From the NCBI GenBank assembly GCA_012523265.1, contig JAAYIU010000095.1:1-37043 (forward strand): a DNA stretch of 37,043 nucleotides. Direction: 5' to 3'. Below, piece by piece: positions 24,149-32,813 of the stretch. The position numbers were made by a program, and so were the translations under genes. The stretch comes from Bacteroidales bacterium (GTDB taxonomy: Bacteria > Bacteroidota > Bacteroidia > Bacteroidales > 4484-276). The notes beneath the pieces were generated by a model, which saw only the letters and a program-made list of their open reading frames with translations, was not told where the DNA came from and ran no database searches. Each line of letters opens with the position of its first letter. Position 1 is the first letter of the stretch.

Positions 24149-25453
24149 ATGATGCCTGTTTCTGTTGCTGAATCACAACTTTTCAAGAATCATCGAGAGC
24201 GTTTTGTAAAACTGTCCGAACCGCACAGCATTGCGGTTTTTAGCTCGTCGGCACCCGCAGTATCTGTTGGGGAAGCGTGCCATCCGATGATCGCTGGTAC
24301 CGATTTTTATTATCTCACCGGAATAGGTGCGCCGCAATGTTTGCTGGTGTTGGCGCCCGATCATCCCGAACCCCGGTTGCGGGAAGTGCTTTTTGTGCCG
24401 GAGCTTACGCAAAAGGAGATCGTTTGGGGTAGCGATAAAATATCACTTACTGACGCCGCCACCGTTTCCGGAATCGACGAAATACGTCCGCTGAAGGAAG
24501 CAGAAGGCATGCTCGCCGAATATTTTAGCTGGTGCCGGCAGGTGTATCTGAACGTTCCGGAGCATCACCCTGCAGCAATTTTTGAAGGAACATCCGGGCG
24601 AACCACCGAACTGCTGCTGATGCAACGCTACCCTGTCCATCGTTATCTGCGTGCAGCGCCTCTGCTGACGAAGTTGCGCATGATCAAAGATGCCGCTGAA
24701 CAAAATTTCATTGCGCAAGCGATATCGCTTACAGCATCGGCTTTCGACAGGGTGCTGCGTTTTGTCCGGCCAGGTGTAACAGAATATCAGGTGCAGGCTG
24801 AGATAGAACATCAATTCCGCTACAGCGGCGCTACCGGTAATGCTTTTGTTCCCATTGTAGCTGCCGGAAAAAATGCCTGCACACTGCATTATTCGCGCAA
24901 CAGCGCAAGATGTGATGATGGCATGCTGCTGCTGCTCGATTTTGGAGCGCAGATAAATGGCTACGCCGCCGATGTTTCGCGCACCATTCCGGTAAACGGA
25001 AAATTTACCGAACGCCAACGGCAGCTTTATGAGCTGGTGCTAAATGTACAAAGAGAAACCATCAGCCGGATGACGGTGGGGACAACCCTGCAGGAACTCA
25101 ACAAATTTGCCGGAAAGCTGATGGAACAGGCACTGATAAAAGCCGGCCGGCTCAATGCTGCTGAGATAGCAAAGCAAGACCAGAAAAAGCCACTCTACAA
25201 AAAATATTACATGCACAACGTGGCGCATCATCTGGGGATTGAAGTGCACGACGCTGCTCATAAATATGAACCTTTGGCCGAGGGCATGGTTTTAACATGC
25301 GAGCCGGGAATCTATATTCCGGAAGAAGAAATCGGCATCCGCATCGAAGACGACATACTTATTACCCGCAGCGGACCGGTGATTCTTTCTGCTGAAATTC
25401 CGGTTTACCCCGACGACATAGAAAAATTGATGAGAAGGATTTTAAAAAAATAA
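24149..25453 (+). CDS. pepP: Xaa-Pro aminopeptidase (M24B family)
   Basis: This 434-residue metallopeptidase removes an N-terminal residue that precedes proline. Residues about 8-150 form the AMP_N (creatinase-like) domain; residues about 180-430 form the pita-bread catalytic domain. The five metal ligands are present: Asp264 (LLDFGAQ), Asp275 (AADVSRT), His360 (VAHHLGIEVHD), Glu385 (TCEPGIYI) and Glu400 (RIEDDI), in the order and spacing of E. coli PepP; His367 matches the second active-site His. It is cytosolic, with no signal peptide. The alpha/beta hydrolase gene starts 6 bases after its stop, so the two form an operon. Confidence 0.95.
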   Translation: MMPVSVAESQLFKNHRERFVKLSEPHSIAVFSSSAPAVSVGEACHPMIAGTDFYYLTGIGAPQCLLVLAPDHPEPRLREVLFVPELTQKEIVWGSDKISLTDAATVSGIDEIRPLKEAEGMLAEYFSWCRQVYLNVPEHHPAAIFEGTSGRTTELLLMQRYPVHRYLRAAPLLTKLRMIKDAAEQNFIAQAISLTASAFDRVLRFVRPGVTEYQVQAEIEHQFRYSGATGNAFVPIVAAGKNACTLHYSRNSARCDDGMLLLLDFGAQINGYAADVSRTIPVNGKFTERQRQLYELVLNVQRETISRMTVGTTLQELNKFAGKLMEQALIKAGRLNAAEIAKQDQKKPLYKKYYMHNVAHHLGIEVHDAAHKYEPLAEGMVLTCEPGIYIPEEEIGIRIEDDILITRSGPVILSAEIPVYPDDIEKLMRRILKK

Positions 25454-25459
25454 TTTGAC

Positions 25460-26275
25460 ATGAACCAAACTATAATTCACAATAACAAAAAGATTCGTTT
25501 TACTGATCATGGGCAGGGCAACGTAATGGTTTTGCTGCACGGCTTTTTGGGTTCGCTGCACGTCTGGGATGATTTTTCACGCGAACTCATAACTCATTTC
25601 AGAGTAATTGCCATCGACCTGCCGGGGCATGGAGGCTCTGATGTTATCGAAGATGCAAATATGGAATCTCTGACCGGGATGGTAAAAGCGGTTTTGGATT
25701 CCTTGCAAATCAGCTCATGTCTGGTGACAGGGCATTCGATGGGTGGTTATGTGGCGCTGCAATTTGCCCGGCAATATCCGCAGATGTTGCGCGGGCTTTG
25801 CCTGTTTCACTCGCATGCCTCCGCCGACACCGAAGAAGCCAAAGAAAACCGACGACGTACCATCAACATAGTGCAGCTCAACCACGATGGTTTTGTCAGG
25901 CAGTTTATCCCCGATTTATTTGCAGAAACAAACCTTATGCGCCTTACTACTACCATAAACCGGCTGCAGGAAGTTGCTGCCGGGGTTTCGGTGGATGGCA
26001 TTGTGGCTTCGCTCGAAGCTATGCGCGGACGCTCCGGGGCTATCGAGCTATTGCAAAATATACAAATACCGGTGCTCTTCATCGCCGGAAAAGAGGATTC
26101 GCGTATTTCGGTGCAAAAAATTATGTCGCAGGCGCTTCTGCCTTCTCACGCCGAAGTATTGATGCTTTCCGATGTTGGCCACATGGGATTTGCCGAAGCA
26201 CCCGAAAAAACGTTGCCCGTTTTGCGCGACTTTGCTGCCCGCACTTTCGCTTTTAAATCTGAGGAAAAAGCATAA
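25460..26275 (+). CDS. Alpha/beta-fold hydrolase
   Basis: This 271-residue soluble protein has the full catalytic set: oxyanion loop LLHGFLGS (25-32), nucleophile Ser93 in GHSMGG, Asp213 in AGKEDSRI and His241 in VGHMGF. It resembles MhpC/MenH/BioH-like esterases; the cap region (about 120-200) has Glu/Arg-rich helices and does not reveal the substrate. MenH function is possible, but no other menaquinone gene is nearby. It is the second gene of an operon with pepP and ends at a strong terminator. Confidence 0.9.
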   Translation: MNQTIIHNNKKIRFTDHGQGNVMVLLHGFLGSLHVWDDFSRELITHFRVIAIDLPGHGGSDVIEDANMESLTGMVKAVLDSLQISSCLVTGHSMGGYVALQFARQYPQMLRGLCLFHSHASADTEEAKENRRRTINIVQLNHDGFVRQFIPDLFAETNLMRLTTTINRLQEVAAGVSVDGIVASLEAMRGRSGAIELLQNIQIPVLFIAGKEDSRISVQKIMSQALLPSHAEVLMLSDVGHMGFAEAPEKTLPVLRDFAARTFAFKSEEKA

Positions 26276-26276
26276 A

Positions 26277-26305
26277 AAAAGCCCTCTGTATCGCAGAGGG
26301 CTTTT
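26277..26305. terminator. Bidirectional rho-independent terminator
   Basis: AAAAGCCCTCTG (26277-26288) pairs perfectly with CAGAGGGCTTTT (26294-26305) around a TATCG loop. It is followed on the plus strand by G and eight T, and on the minus strand by T residues. It closes both the pepP-hydrolase operon and the convergent ompH operon. Confidence 0.92.
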
Positions 26306-26331
26306 GTTTTTTTTACTAAAGAATCTTCAGC

Positions 26332-26847
26332 TTAGTTGATTCCAAGTTTGGTTTTTACCAATGGCATCACATCGTTGGACGGCTGTGAATAAAGCACCAT
26401 TCCTTGCGTAGAGTTCAGAATGTAGGTGTAGCCGTTCTCTTCGGCAACTTTCTCGATAGCTTTGCGGGCTTTATCAATGAGTGGCTTGAGCAATTCGTTT
26501 TCATAATTCTGAAGGTCTTGCTGTGCCTGCTGCTGGAAATCTACCAGTCGGTTGTAAAGATCCTGCAGCTCTTTTTCTTTGGTTTGCTTGATAATGTTCG
26601 ACATGGTAGGCTCTTTGGCCTGGAAATCCATTTGTTTGTTTTCAAGCTCTGCCTGCATGGTGGTGAGCTGGTTGGAGAGGCCTTTGGCGTAGGTCTCATA
26701 AGCGCTATTAATGGAGTCCTGTCCGGGCATCGTCTGTATCAGTGATGAAAAGTCGATGTGACCGAATTTTTGAACTTTTTGAGCGTTGGCTGCAATGGCA
26801 GTGGTCATCAACACCAAAACGAAGAATACTTTTGCTATTTTTTTCAT
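26332..26847 (-). CDS. OmpH/Skp-family periplasmic chaperone (second copy)
   Basis: This 171-residue protein would hold unfolded outer-membrane proteins in the periplasm for delivery to BamA. It has a signal peptide (MKKIAKVFFVLVLMTTAIAANA) followed by the Skp core: FGHIDFSSLIQTMPGQDS, a long Gln/Glu-rich helical coiled coil (about 50-125), then the return strand Y-T-Y-I-L-N. The reading frame is open for 25 codons upstream (to 26922), but the signal peptide and the promoter at 26890-26919 show that ATG 26847 is the start. It is the last gene of the envelope block; a bidirectional terminator follows. Confidence 0.92.
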   Translation of the reverse strand: MKKIAKVFFVLVLMTTAIAANAQKVQKFGHIDFSSLIQTMPGQDSINSAYETYAKGLSNQLTTMQAELENKQMDFQAKEPTMSNIIKQTKEKELQDLYNRLVDFQQQAQQDLQNYENELLKPLIDKARKAIEKVAEENGYTYILNSTQGMVLYSQPSNDVMPLVKTKLGIN

Positions 26848-26889
26848 TCTCAATTTATTAAATGATTTTCTATTCAATTTGTAAGTGGG

Positions 26890-26919
26890 CAAAATTATAT
26901 TAATTAACATTAACTCAAA
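26890..26919 (-). promoter_or_regulatory. Bacteroidota promoter for the second ompH gene
   Basis: On the minus strand TTTG (26916-26919) is followed after 18 bases by TAATTTTG (26890-26897), a full match to the Bacteroidota pattern. The predicted start site is near 26886, about 40 bases before ATG 26847. This rules out the longer reading frame as the coding start. Confidence 0.6.
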
Positions 26920-26988
26920 CAAATAAAATGTAACAGATGGCTATTTAAAACTGGTTTTAAAAAGAACCCGAAATTAAGCTCTGGCTTT

Positions 26989-27543
26989 TTACCTTCCTCT
27001 TACGCCCATAATGCTTCCAATCTGCTCGAGCACTTCGTCGGAGATGTCGTATTTGCTATCCACAAACATAATCACTGGGCCGCCAGCCTTGTCGAAGATG
27101 AAGGCATAGTTTTTCTTGGTGGCAACCCCCTCAATAGCGTTAAAGATTTTTTCCTGGATAGGTTTGATAAGTTCTTCGCGTTTTTTGAATAAATCGCCTT
27201 CCGCGCCAAAGCGTTTGCGCTGCAGCTCTTTCACCTCACGTTCGGCGGCTACTATTTCTTCTTCGCGCTTGCGCTTCAGGTCTTCGGGCAGCAGCACTGC
27301 ATCGGCCTGGTAGGCTTTGTACATTTTATCAACATCAGCATATTGTTTCTCGATGTCCTCCTGCCATTGTTTTGATAATTCTTCAACTTCATTTTGGGCG
27401 TCCTGGTATTCAGGGATGTTTTGCAGGATGTACTCCGTATCCACATATCCTATCTTTTGGGCTGTTGCTGTGATCGACAGCAGCACAAAAAGCACTCCCA
27501 TCAGCATCAGGGTTTTGGTAGTTACACTCACTATTTTTTTCAT
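26989..27543 (-). CDS. OmpH/Skp-family periplasmic chaperone (first copy)
   Basis: This 184-residue member of the same family has a signal peptide (about 1-28, LMLMGVLFVLLSITATAQ) and the Skp start KIGYVDTEYILQNIPEYQDAQNE. A coiled coil from about 45 to 125 contains K-R-K-R-E-E-E-I and R-E-V-K-E-L-Q-R-K, followed by the ending YAFIFDKAGGPVIMFVD. It follows bamA by 83 bases, the usual Bacteroidota order bamA-ompH-ompH. The two copies differ in length and sequence and so are an old duplication. Confidence 0.93.
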   Translation of the reverse strand: MKKIVSVTTKTLMLMGVLFVLLSITATAQKIGYVDTEYILQNIPEYQDAQNEVEELSKQWQEDIEKQYADVDKMYKAYQADAVLLPEDLKRKREEEIVAAEREVKELQRKRFGAEGDLFKKREELIKPIQEKIFNAIEGVATKKNYAFIFDKAGGPVIMFVDSKYDISDEVLEQIGSIMGVRGR

Positions 27544-27626
27544 GATTTTAAACCTCCGTATTTTAATTGTAGAAAACTTCGGCGAACGTTTACAAATTGT
27601 ATTCCAAAATAGGTTTCATTATTTTA

Positions 27627-30296
27627 TTAATCTATCGACTGGTTAATTGAGAAATGGAACTGACCTTTATTGGCTCCGGGTATGCCGGGCACATTGTCGA
27701 AGCCATAACCCCAGTCGAGGCCAAGCACGCCAAACATAGGCAAAAATACGCGCAAACCGGCTCCCGCCGAACGATAAACTTTAAACGGATTGAAGTTAGC
27801 AAAATTGGCCCAGGAGTTACCGGCCTCTAAAAAAGCAAGCGCGTAAATAGTTGCGCTGGGATTGAGCGAGAGCGGATAACGCAGCTCAAAAGTGTATTTG
27901 GTGTAGATACTTCCGCCCAGGTTAGAGTTGAGGTAATAATTGGGTGTGATGGTTTCGTTGCCGTAGCCGCGCATGCCTATCAGCTCGCGTCCGTCCAGGT
28001 TGTTGTAGCCCGACAATCCGTCGCCACCCAGATAAAACCGCTGGAAGGGCGTAACGCCAAGCGCCTGATTGTAAGTGCCCAAAAATCCAAATTGGGTACG
28101 GGTGCTTAGTACCAGGTTGCCAATAAGTTTTGAGTAGAAATTAGCTTTGATCTTCCACTTGTGGTACTCAATCCATTTGTACTTTTCATTTTCCGAAAGG
28201 GTACTGTAATCCTTACCGCTAAAGGCCGAATAGGGCGGAGTAAGTTCCAGGCTCACCGACACCTCCGAGCCACTGCGCGGGAAAATGGGTGCATCTATCG
28301 AGTTGCGCGAAAAGCCAATGTTGTAGTTGATGTTGTTGTATTTTCCGTTGCCATCGCCTACCGGGAAAATGGTGGTGTAGTTGCGCAGATTATAAATCTG
28401 CAAATTTATCGATTGAAAAAGGCTGAAGTAGTCGTCGGGCCACCGCAGGCGTTTTCCCAAGCCGAACGAAACGCCGTCGATGGTAAAAGAGGAGCGTAAC
28501 GGGTCGTTTTTGCTTCGCCCGTTAGAATAAAGCGAGTGGTAATAGGAAACGCTGAAAGAGTTGGGTTTTTTCCCACCCAGCCAGGGTTCGGTAAACGAAA
28601 CGTTGTAGCTGATGTATCCTTTGCCATAGGATTGCAAACGCAGGCTAAGCTTTTGCCCGTCGCCGCTCGGTATCGGGCGCCAGGCATCTTTGTTGAACAT
28701 GTTGCGCAACGAGAAGTTGTTGAAGCTCAAGCCCAGGGTTCCTATTACCCGGCCATAGCCCCAGCCGCCCGAAAGTTCGATTTGGTCGGCAGAGGTTTCC
28801 TCCACCTGATAGATGATGTCGACGGTGCCGTCGGTAGGATTGGGCTGGATGTCGGGCTGGATGGTTTCTGCATTGAAATAACGCAGTTGTGCCAGCTCGC
28901 GGGTGGTGCGGATCACGTCGGTACGGCTGAAGAGCTGCCCAGGACGCGAGCGCAGCTCGCGAATAATCACCCGATCGTTGGTTTTTGTGTTTCCTTTCAC
29001 CAGCACCTTTTTGATGCGTGCCTGCTTGCCTTCACGGATGCGTATCTCAAGATCAATGGTGTCGTTTTCTACGTGCACTTCCACCGGAATGGCCTGAAAA
29101 AAAAGATAGCCGTCGTCGAGATAAAGCGAGCTTATGTCGATGCCGCCGGGGTTGAACGACAGGTTGGTGTTAAGCGCCTCCTGGTCGTAAACATCGCCTT
29201 TTTTGATGCGCAGCACGGTATTCAAAAATTCGTCGGTGTATTTGGTGTTGCCTATCCAGGTGATATTACCAAAGTAGTAGCGTTCGCCTTCCGAAACCTT
29301 CAGGTCGATGTTGATGGATTTTTCGTCGTGGCGATATATAGAGTCGCTGATGATCTTGGCATCGCGAAAGCCCAAAGCATTGTAGCGGTCGATGAGCGCC
29401 TGCTTGTCTTCTTCAAAATTCTTTTCGATGTATTTCGACGGTTTAAAAATCCTGATCTTGATATTATCGTTCACGTAGTTTTGAGCAATGGTTGGGATGC
29501 TGTCGAAGTTGAGATTCAAAGCAGCACTGGCCGCATTCCAGATGAGCAGCTCGATGTCGTCGAAGGGGCGGAACACACCTTTTTCTTTGGTATTTTTAAA
29601 AGTCTTCAGCGCCTGCTGGTCGGTAAGGTGTTGGTTGCCGATGATATTAATATCATAAATACGAATACGGTCGTTTTTATCAATATCAAAGGTAAGGATC
29701 ATGCTGTTGGGTTTGGTGGTATCGGGGGTTTGAATGATGTTCACCTCGGCATCCAGAAATCCTTTTTTGGTATAATAATTAACGATGCGGTTTTTGGCTG
29801 TATTAATGAGGTTGTCGGTAACCACGTCGCCACGCACAATCTGTATCTCGTCGCGGATGTTGTCGGCTTCGGCTTTTTTAACACCTAAAAACGAAAACTT
29901 GGAAAGACGCGGGCGCTCCCGAAGGTCGATGTTCAGAAAAACCATGTTATCATTTACACCTGTCACCGAAATATTGATGTACTCGAAAAGTCCCTGGTCC
30001 CAGAGTTTTTTGATGGCAGCACGAAACTTGTCGCTGGGGATTTTTATTTTATCACCTACCTTCAATCCTGAAATCATCACCAGCACGTTTTGGTCGAGGT
30101 ACTGGATGCCTGACACTGTTACGCCGCCAATTTCGTAATCTTTGGGTTGGGTATAATCGATCTTGAAATCGCCGGCGCCGCCTATCGACACCTGCGCCAT
30201 CAAATAGTTGCCACTTATCAGCCACAACATGGCCACGATGGCGAATGGTAATAATATGACCCGGGTGCTAATTGTCAGGATTGCCTTTTCTATCAT
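27627..30296 (-). CDS. bamA: Outer membrane protein assembly factor BamA
   Basis: This 889-residue Omp85 protein folds and inserts beta-barrel proteins into the outer membrane. It has a signal sequence (about 15-35), then five POTRA domains (about 50-480). The third carries the insertion typical of Bacteroidota (about 238-300, around LLIWNAASAALNLNFDSIP). The surface-antigen barrel (about 520-889) contains the lid-lock MRGY motif at about 775-778 (VRGF in E. coli) and a C-terminal strand ending in F-x-F-S-I-N. It starts 4 bases after uppS, so the two are translationally close. Length is normal for the phylum. Confidence 0.97.
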   Translation of the reverse strand: MIEKAILTISTRVILLPFAIVAMLWLISGNYLMAQVSIGGAGDFKIDYTQPKDYEIGGVTVSGIQYLDQNVLVMISGLKVGDKIKIPSDKFRAAIKKLWDQGLFEYINISVTGVNDNMVFLNIDLRERPRLSKFSFLGVKKAEADNIRDEIQIVRGDVVTDNLINTAKNRIVNYYTKKGFLDAEVNIIQTPDTTKPNSMILTFDIDKNDRIRIYDINIIGNQHLTDQQALKTFKNTKEKGVFRPFDDIELLIWNAASAALNLNFDSIPTIAQNYVNDNIKIRIFKPSKYIEKNFEEDKQALIDRYNALGFRDAKIISDSIYRHDEKSINIDLKVSEGERYYFGNITWIGNTKYTDEFLNTVLRIKKGDVYDQEALNTNLSFNPGGIDISSLYLDDGYLFFQAIPVEVHVENDTIDLEIRIREGKQARIKKVLVKGNTKTNDRVIIRELRSRPGQLFSRTDVIRTTRELAQLRYFNAETIQPDIQPNPTDGTVDIIYQVEETSADQIELSGGWGYGRVIGTLGLSFNNFSLRNMFNKDAWRPIPSGDGQKLSLRLQSYGKGYISYNVSFTEPWLGGKKPNSFSVSYYHSLYSNGRSKNDPLRSSFTIDGVSFGLGKRLRWPDDYFSLFQSINLQIYNLRNYTTIFPVGDGNGKYNNINYNIGFSRNSIDAPIFPRSGSEVSVSLELTPPYSAFSGKDYSTLSENEKYKWIEYHKWKIKANFYSKLIGNLVLSTRTQFGFLGTYNQALGVTPFQRFYLGGDGLSGYNNLDGRELIGMRGYGNETITPNYYLNSNLGGSIYTKYTFELRYPLSLNPSATIYALAFLEAGNSWANFANFNPFKVYRSAGAGLRVFLPMFGVLGLDWGYGFDNVPGIPGANKGQFHFSINQSID

Positions 30297-30300
30297 CTTT

Positions 30301-31059
30301 TTATTTTACTTTGGCCTGCTCATGGATTTGTTCGCTGGTGCATCCAAACCTTCTTTCACGGCATTGATAGTTAACAATAGCTTCGTAGAAGTCTTCTTTA
30401 CGGAAATCGGGCCAGAGCTTGGGTGTGATGTACAACTCGGAGTAGGCAAGCTGCCAGAGCAGGAAGTTGCTGATGCGAAACTCGCCGCTGGTGCGGATGA
30501 GCAGCTCAGGATCGGGGACATCTTTGGTAAACAGATGATCGGAAATCAGCGCCTCGTTGATGTCGGCCAGTTCGATCTGATCGTTTTTGTATTTGGTGGC
30601 AATGGCTTTTACGGCTTCGGTAATTTCGTAATGGGAGCTGTAGCTCAGCGCCAGCACCAGCGTCATGCGGTTGTTGTTGCGCGTTTCGTCGATGGCTTGC
30701 AGCACGCGCTTTCTGATGCTTTCGTTCAATGCGTTCAGGTCGCCGATGGCCTGCAGGCGGATGTTGTTGTCGTTGAGGGTTTTTATCTCGATGTTGATGG
30801 TTCTAAGGAGCAATCCCATCAGTGCTTCCACCTCACGGCGGGGGCGCTTCCAGTTTTCGGTCGAAAAGGCATACAGCGTCAGATATTCTATTCCCAGCTC
30901 GGCGGCAGCCTCTGCGGTTTCACGCACGGAAACTACGCCATTCTCATGGCCAAAAATACGCAGCTTGCCTCTTTGCTTTGCCCAGCGTCCGTTGCCATCC
31001 ATAATGACGGCCACGTGTCGGGGCAATTTCGTCAGATCTATTTGTTCTTTAAAACTCAT
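30301..31059 (-). CDS. uppS: Isoprenyl transferase (undecaprenyl diphosphate synthase)
   Basis: This 252-residue cytosolic cis-prenyltransferase makes the C55 lipid carrier for peptidoglycan and O-antigen. Key motifs are AVIMDGNGRWA with the catalytic Asp21, STENWKRP (66-73), RTSGExRISNFLLWQ, and AYSELYITPKLWPDF with the Mg-binding Glu. One motif differs from the usual: the loop that reads NYGGRW in E. coli is SYSSHYE here (139-145), with His in place of Arg. The gene precedes bamA by 4 bases and has its own promoter inside the end of the upstream gene. Confidence 0.96.
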   Translation of the reverse strand: MSFKEQIDLTKLPRHVAVIMDGNGRWAKQRGKLRIFGHENGVVSVRETAEAAAELGIEYLTLYAFSTENWKRPRREVEALMGLLLRTINIEIKTLNDNNIRLQAIGDLNALNESIRKRVLQAIDETRNNNRMTLVLALSYSSHYEITEAVKAIATKYKNDQIELADINEALISDHLFTKDVPDPELLIRTSGEFRISNFLLWQLAYSELYITPKLWPDFRKEDFYEAIVNYQCRERRFGCTSEQIHEQAKVK

Positions 31060-31133
31060 TCGCTGTATTCGGTTCTCAATATTCAGTGCAACAATTTGTT
31101 AGCTCCCCATTTTCAGCCGTTTTTTTTGGGTTG

Positions 31134-31165
31134 CAAAAGTATCATTATTTCTTGATGTAGTCAAA
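31134..31165 (-). promoter_or_regulatory. Bacteroidota promoter for uppS-bamA
   Basis: On the minus strand TTTG (31162-31165, inside the 3' end of the DUF6089 gene) is followed after 20 bases by TACTTTTG (31134-31141). The predicted start is near 31130, about 70 bases before the uppS ATG at 31059. Confidence 0.6.
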
Positions 31166-31969
31166 GTCGACGCAGGTAGTTTTCTCGCCCAGCCTGAAAC
31201 GATAGGTGAGGGTAATGCCTGCAAAAGAGTACCAGTCGTTGTTTTCGGAGTTGCCCCGCTGCATGCCCGGTGCATGCTTTATTGCCGATGGATCGGAAAG
31301 CATCACCCCGGCATCGATGTCGCCGGGACTAAGGCTGGTAAAATCAACGTAATAATTGGTGCTCACATCGTCCAGATAATCGGTAAAAGTTTTGCGCATG
31401 CCCCATTCTACACCGAGGCCAAGCCGCTTGTTGATGCTATATTTAACACCAAATCCGAAAACCAAAGCCATACCGTACAAGCTATACCTGTCGCTATCGG
31501 AGAGTTGCCCTTCGGTTCTTAAATCGCGCAAAGCCAGCATTTCGCCCTGATAAGGCGCCTTTGGATTAAAAATAAAAAAGGCCGGCCCGGCAAAAAGATA
31601 AGGTGAGAAATAATAGATCTGGCTGCCGGTAAAATATTCCAAAAAGTTCAGCTCTGCAGTCAGCGACAACTCGGTAATTGAGGATTTGAAGCGCAGATTG
31701 CGCAGCTCGTTGGTGCCGCTTATCGCATCGTCGCCGGCAATTTGGCCATGCATCAAATTGAAACGTGCCGACCAGCGGTCGTCGAACACAAAACGTATCA
31801 GTCCGCCGTACGCCGGCTTAGTGAGCAAAAACTGCTGGTGTGGATTAAGATCGCCCAAATAGTAAGTGCCACCACCCAGCAGACCAATATCCACAACCTG
31901 CGCCTGCGACACAGAAATGGTGAACGCTGACGCAAAAAGAAGAAAGATTTTTATAATGCTGTTCCGCAT
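31145..31969 (-). CDS. DUF6089-family outer-membrane beta-barrel protein
   Basis: This 274-residue protein has a signal peptide (about 1-23, ASAFTISVSQAQ) and then an outer-membrane barrel pattern that begins DIGLLGGGTYYLGDLNP, a hallmark of the DUF6089 family conserved next to uppS and bamA in Bacteroidota. Strands alternate aromatic and small residues through to residue 265. The function is unknown; its steady location in this block suggests envelope assembly (inference). It follows the DUF5011 lipoprotein gene by 15 bases and is probably co-transcribed with it. Confidence 0.88.
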   Translation of the reverse strand: MRNSIIKIFLLFASAFTISVSQAQVVDIGLLGGGTYYLGDLNPHQQFLLTKPAYGGLIRFVFDDRWSARFNLMHGQIAGDDAISGTNELRNLRFKSSITELSLTAELNFLEYFTGSQIYYFSPYLFAGPAFFIFNPKAPYQGEMLALRDLRTEGQLSDSDRYSLYGMALVFGFGVKYSINKRLGLGVEWGMRKTFTDYLDDVSTNYYVDFTSLSPGDIDAGVMLSDPSAIKHAPGMQRGNSENNDWYSFAGITLTYRFRLGEKTTCVDFDYIKK

Positions 31970-31984
31970 AAAATTATGGCTGTC

Positions 31985-32626
31985 TTATCGGTAGGTTGTT
32001 TTGTGTCGTTCAGTAATCGTGTCCGAAATATCCACCTTGTAAGTGATGTTAAAACCGCTGTTGTCGCAGAATGTATATCCGGTGCCGGTAACTACCGTAT
32101 CAGCAAAACTGTAATCCACCAGAAAAGTGCCTGATGAATCGGGCGCAAAAAGCACTTTAAAATGGTTGCCAAAGTTGTTGAAGTTAGCAACGCTGTAGGT
32201 GCGGGGATCCGACATGAAGAGGGTGATAATGGAAGTGTAGCTGGTAATCCGGCGCGGAATAAAGATGAGCGTATCGGTAACCGTAAAAGTGCCGGCATAG
32301 CGCTCGAGGTCGATGGGCTGTACAATTACCTGGCGGCGCATGGTAGCCACATTGCTGTCGGCATCTACAGCGGTGTAATCGAGGTAATAAACGCCCGTGC
32401 TGTCGGGGTTTACATTTCCCTCTACGGTGAGCGTCGGGGCGGCGGTTTGATCGTCTTTTACCACCGCGCCGGGGTCGGTGTAGCTGCAGCCCAGCAGCAC
32501 CGTTGCCGGATTCTGACCCTTGAGCAGGATGACAGGAGGGATTTTATCCTCCGCAATTTTTTGGCACCCGTACAACAACAGCAAGCCAACTAAAACACTT
32601 AAAAAAAGCTTATTGATATTCAACAT
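31985..32626 (-). CDS. DUF5011 Ig-like domain lipoprotein
   Basis: This 213-residue protein has a lipoprotein signal ending LLLLYGC with the lipid-attached Cys21. Residues about 30-104 are a DUF5011/HYR-type Ig-like domain: PPVILLKGQNPATVLLGCSY, TDPGAVVKDD, then YYLDYTAVDADSNVATMRRQVIV. The C-terminal half (110-213) is a beta-rich domain without a name that I know. It is placed between nadK and the DUF6089 gene, inside a normally conserved block, and shares a transcript with DUF6089. A role as a surface partner of that barrel is inference. Confidence 0.85.
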   Translation of the reverse strand: MLNINKLFLSVLVGLLLLYGCQKIAEDKIPPVILLKGQNPATVLLGCSYTDPGAVVKDDQTAAPTLTVEGNVNPDSTGVYYLDYTAVDADSNVATMRRQVIVQPIDLERYAGTFTVTDTLIFIPRRITSYTSIITLFMSDPRTYSVANFNNFGNHFKVLFAPDSSGTFLVDYSFADTVVTGTGYTFCDNSGFNITYKVDISDTITERHKTTYR

Positions 32627-32813
32627 TTATTAAAAATCCAAATTTCATTGATAAACTCATGATGCGGACTTTTATTATAGACAACAGCAGCAATGAGGAG
32701 CAGGAAGCGGTCGGCAGTTCTCAGTCTTCCGGCAGCTCCGTTAGGAGTGGCATTATTCTATTTTTCGTTGATCCGCAATGGGTTTTGGTTATAATTTAAT
32801 AGGCGCCAGGAAA

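Noticed and set aside
24190-25018. Antisense frame of 191 codons opposite pepP and similar frames opposite TetR and sdhA
   Set aside because: All lie within confident genes, lack recognisable domains and have unlikely residue composition.
28536-29888. 450-codon open frame on the plus strand inside bamA
   Set aside because: It is exactly antisense to a confident bamA and its translation has no family features; it is a shadow caused by codon bias.
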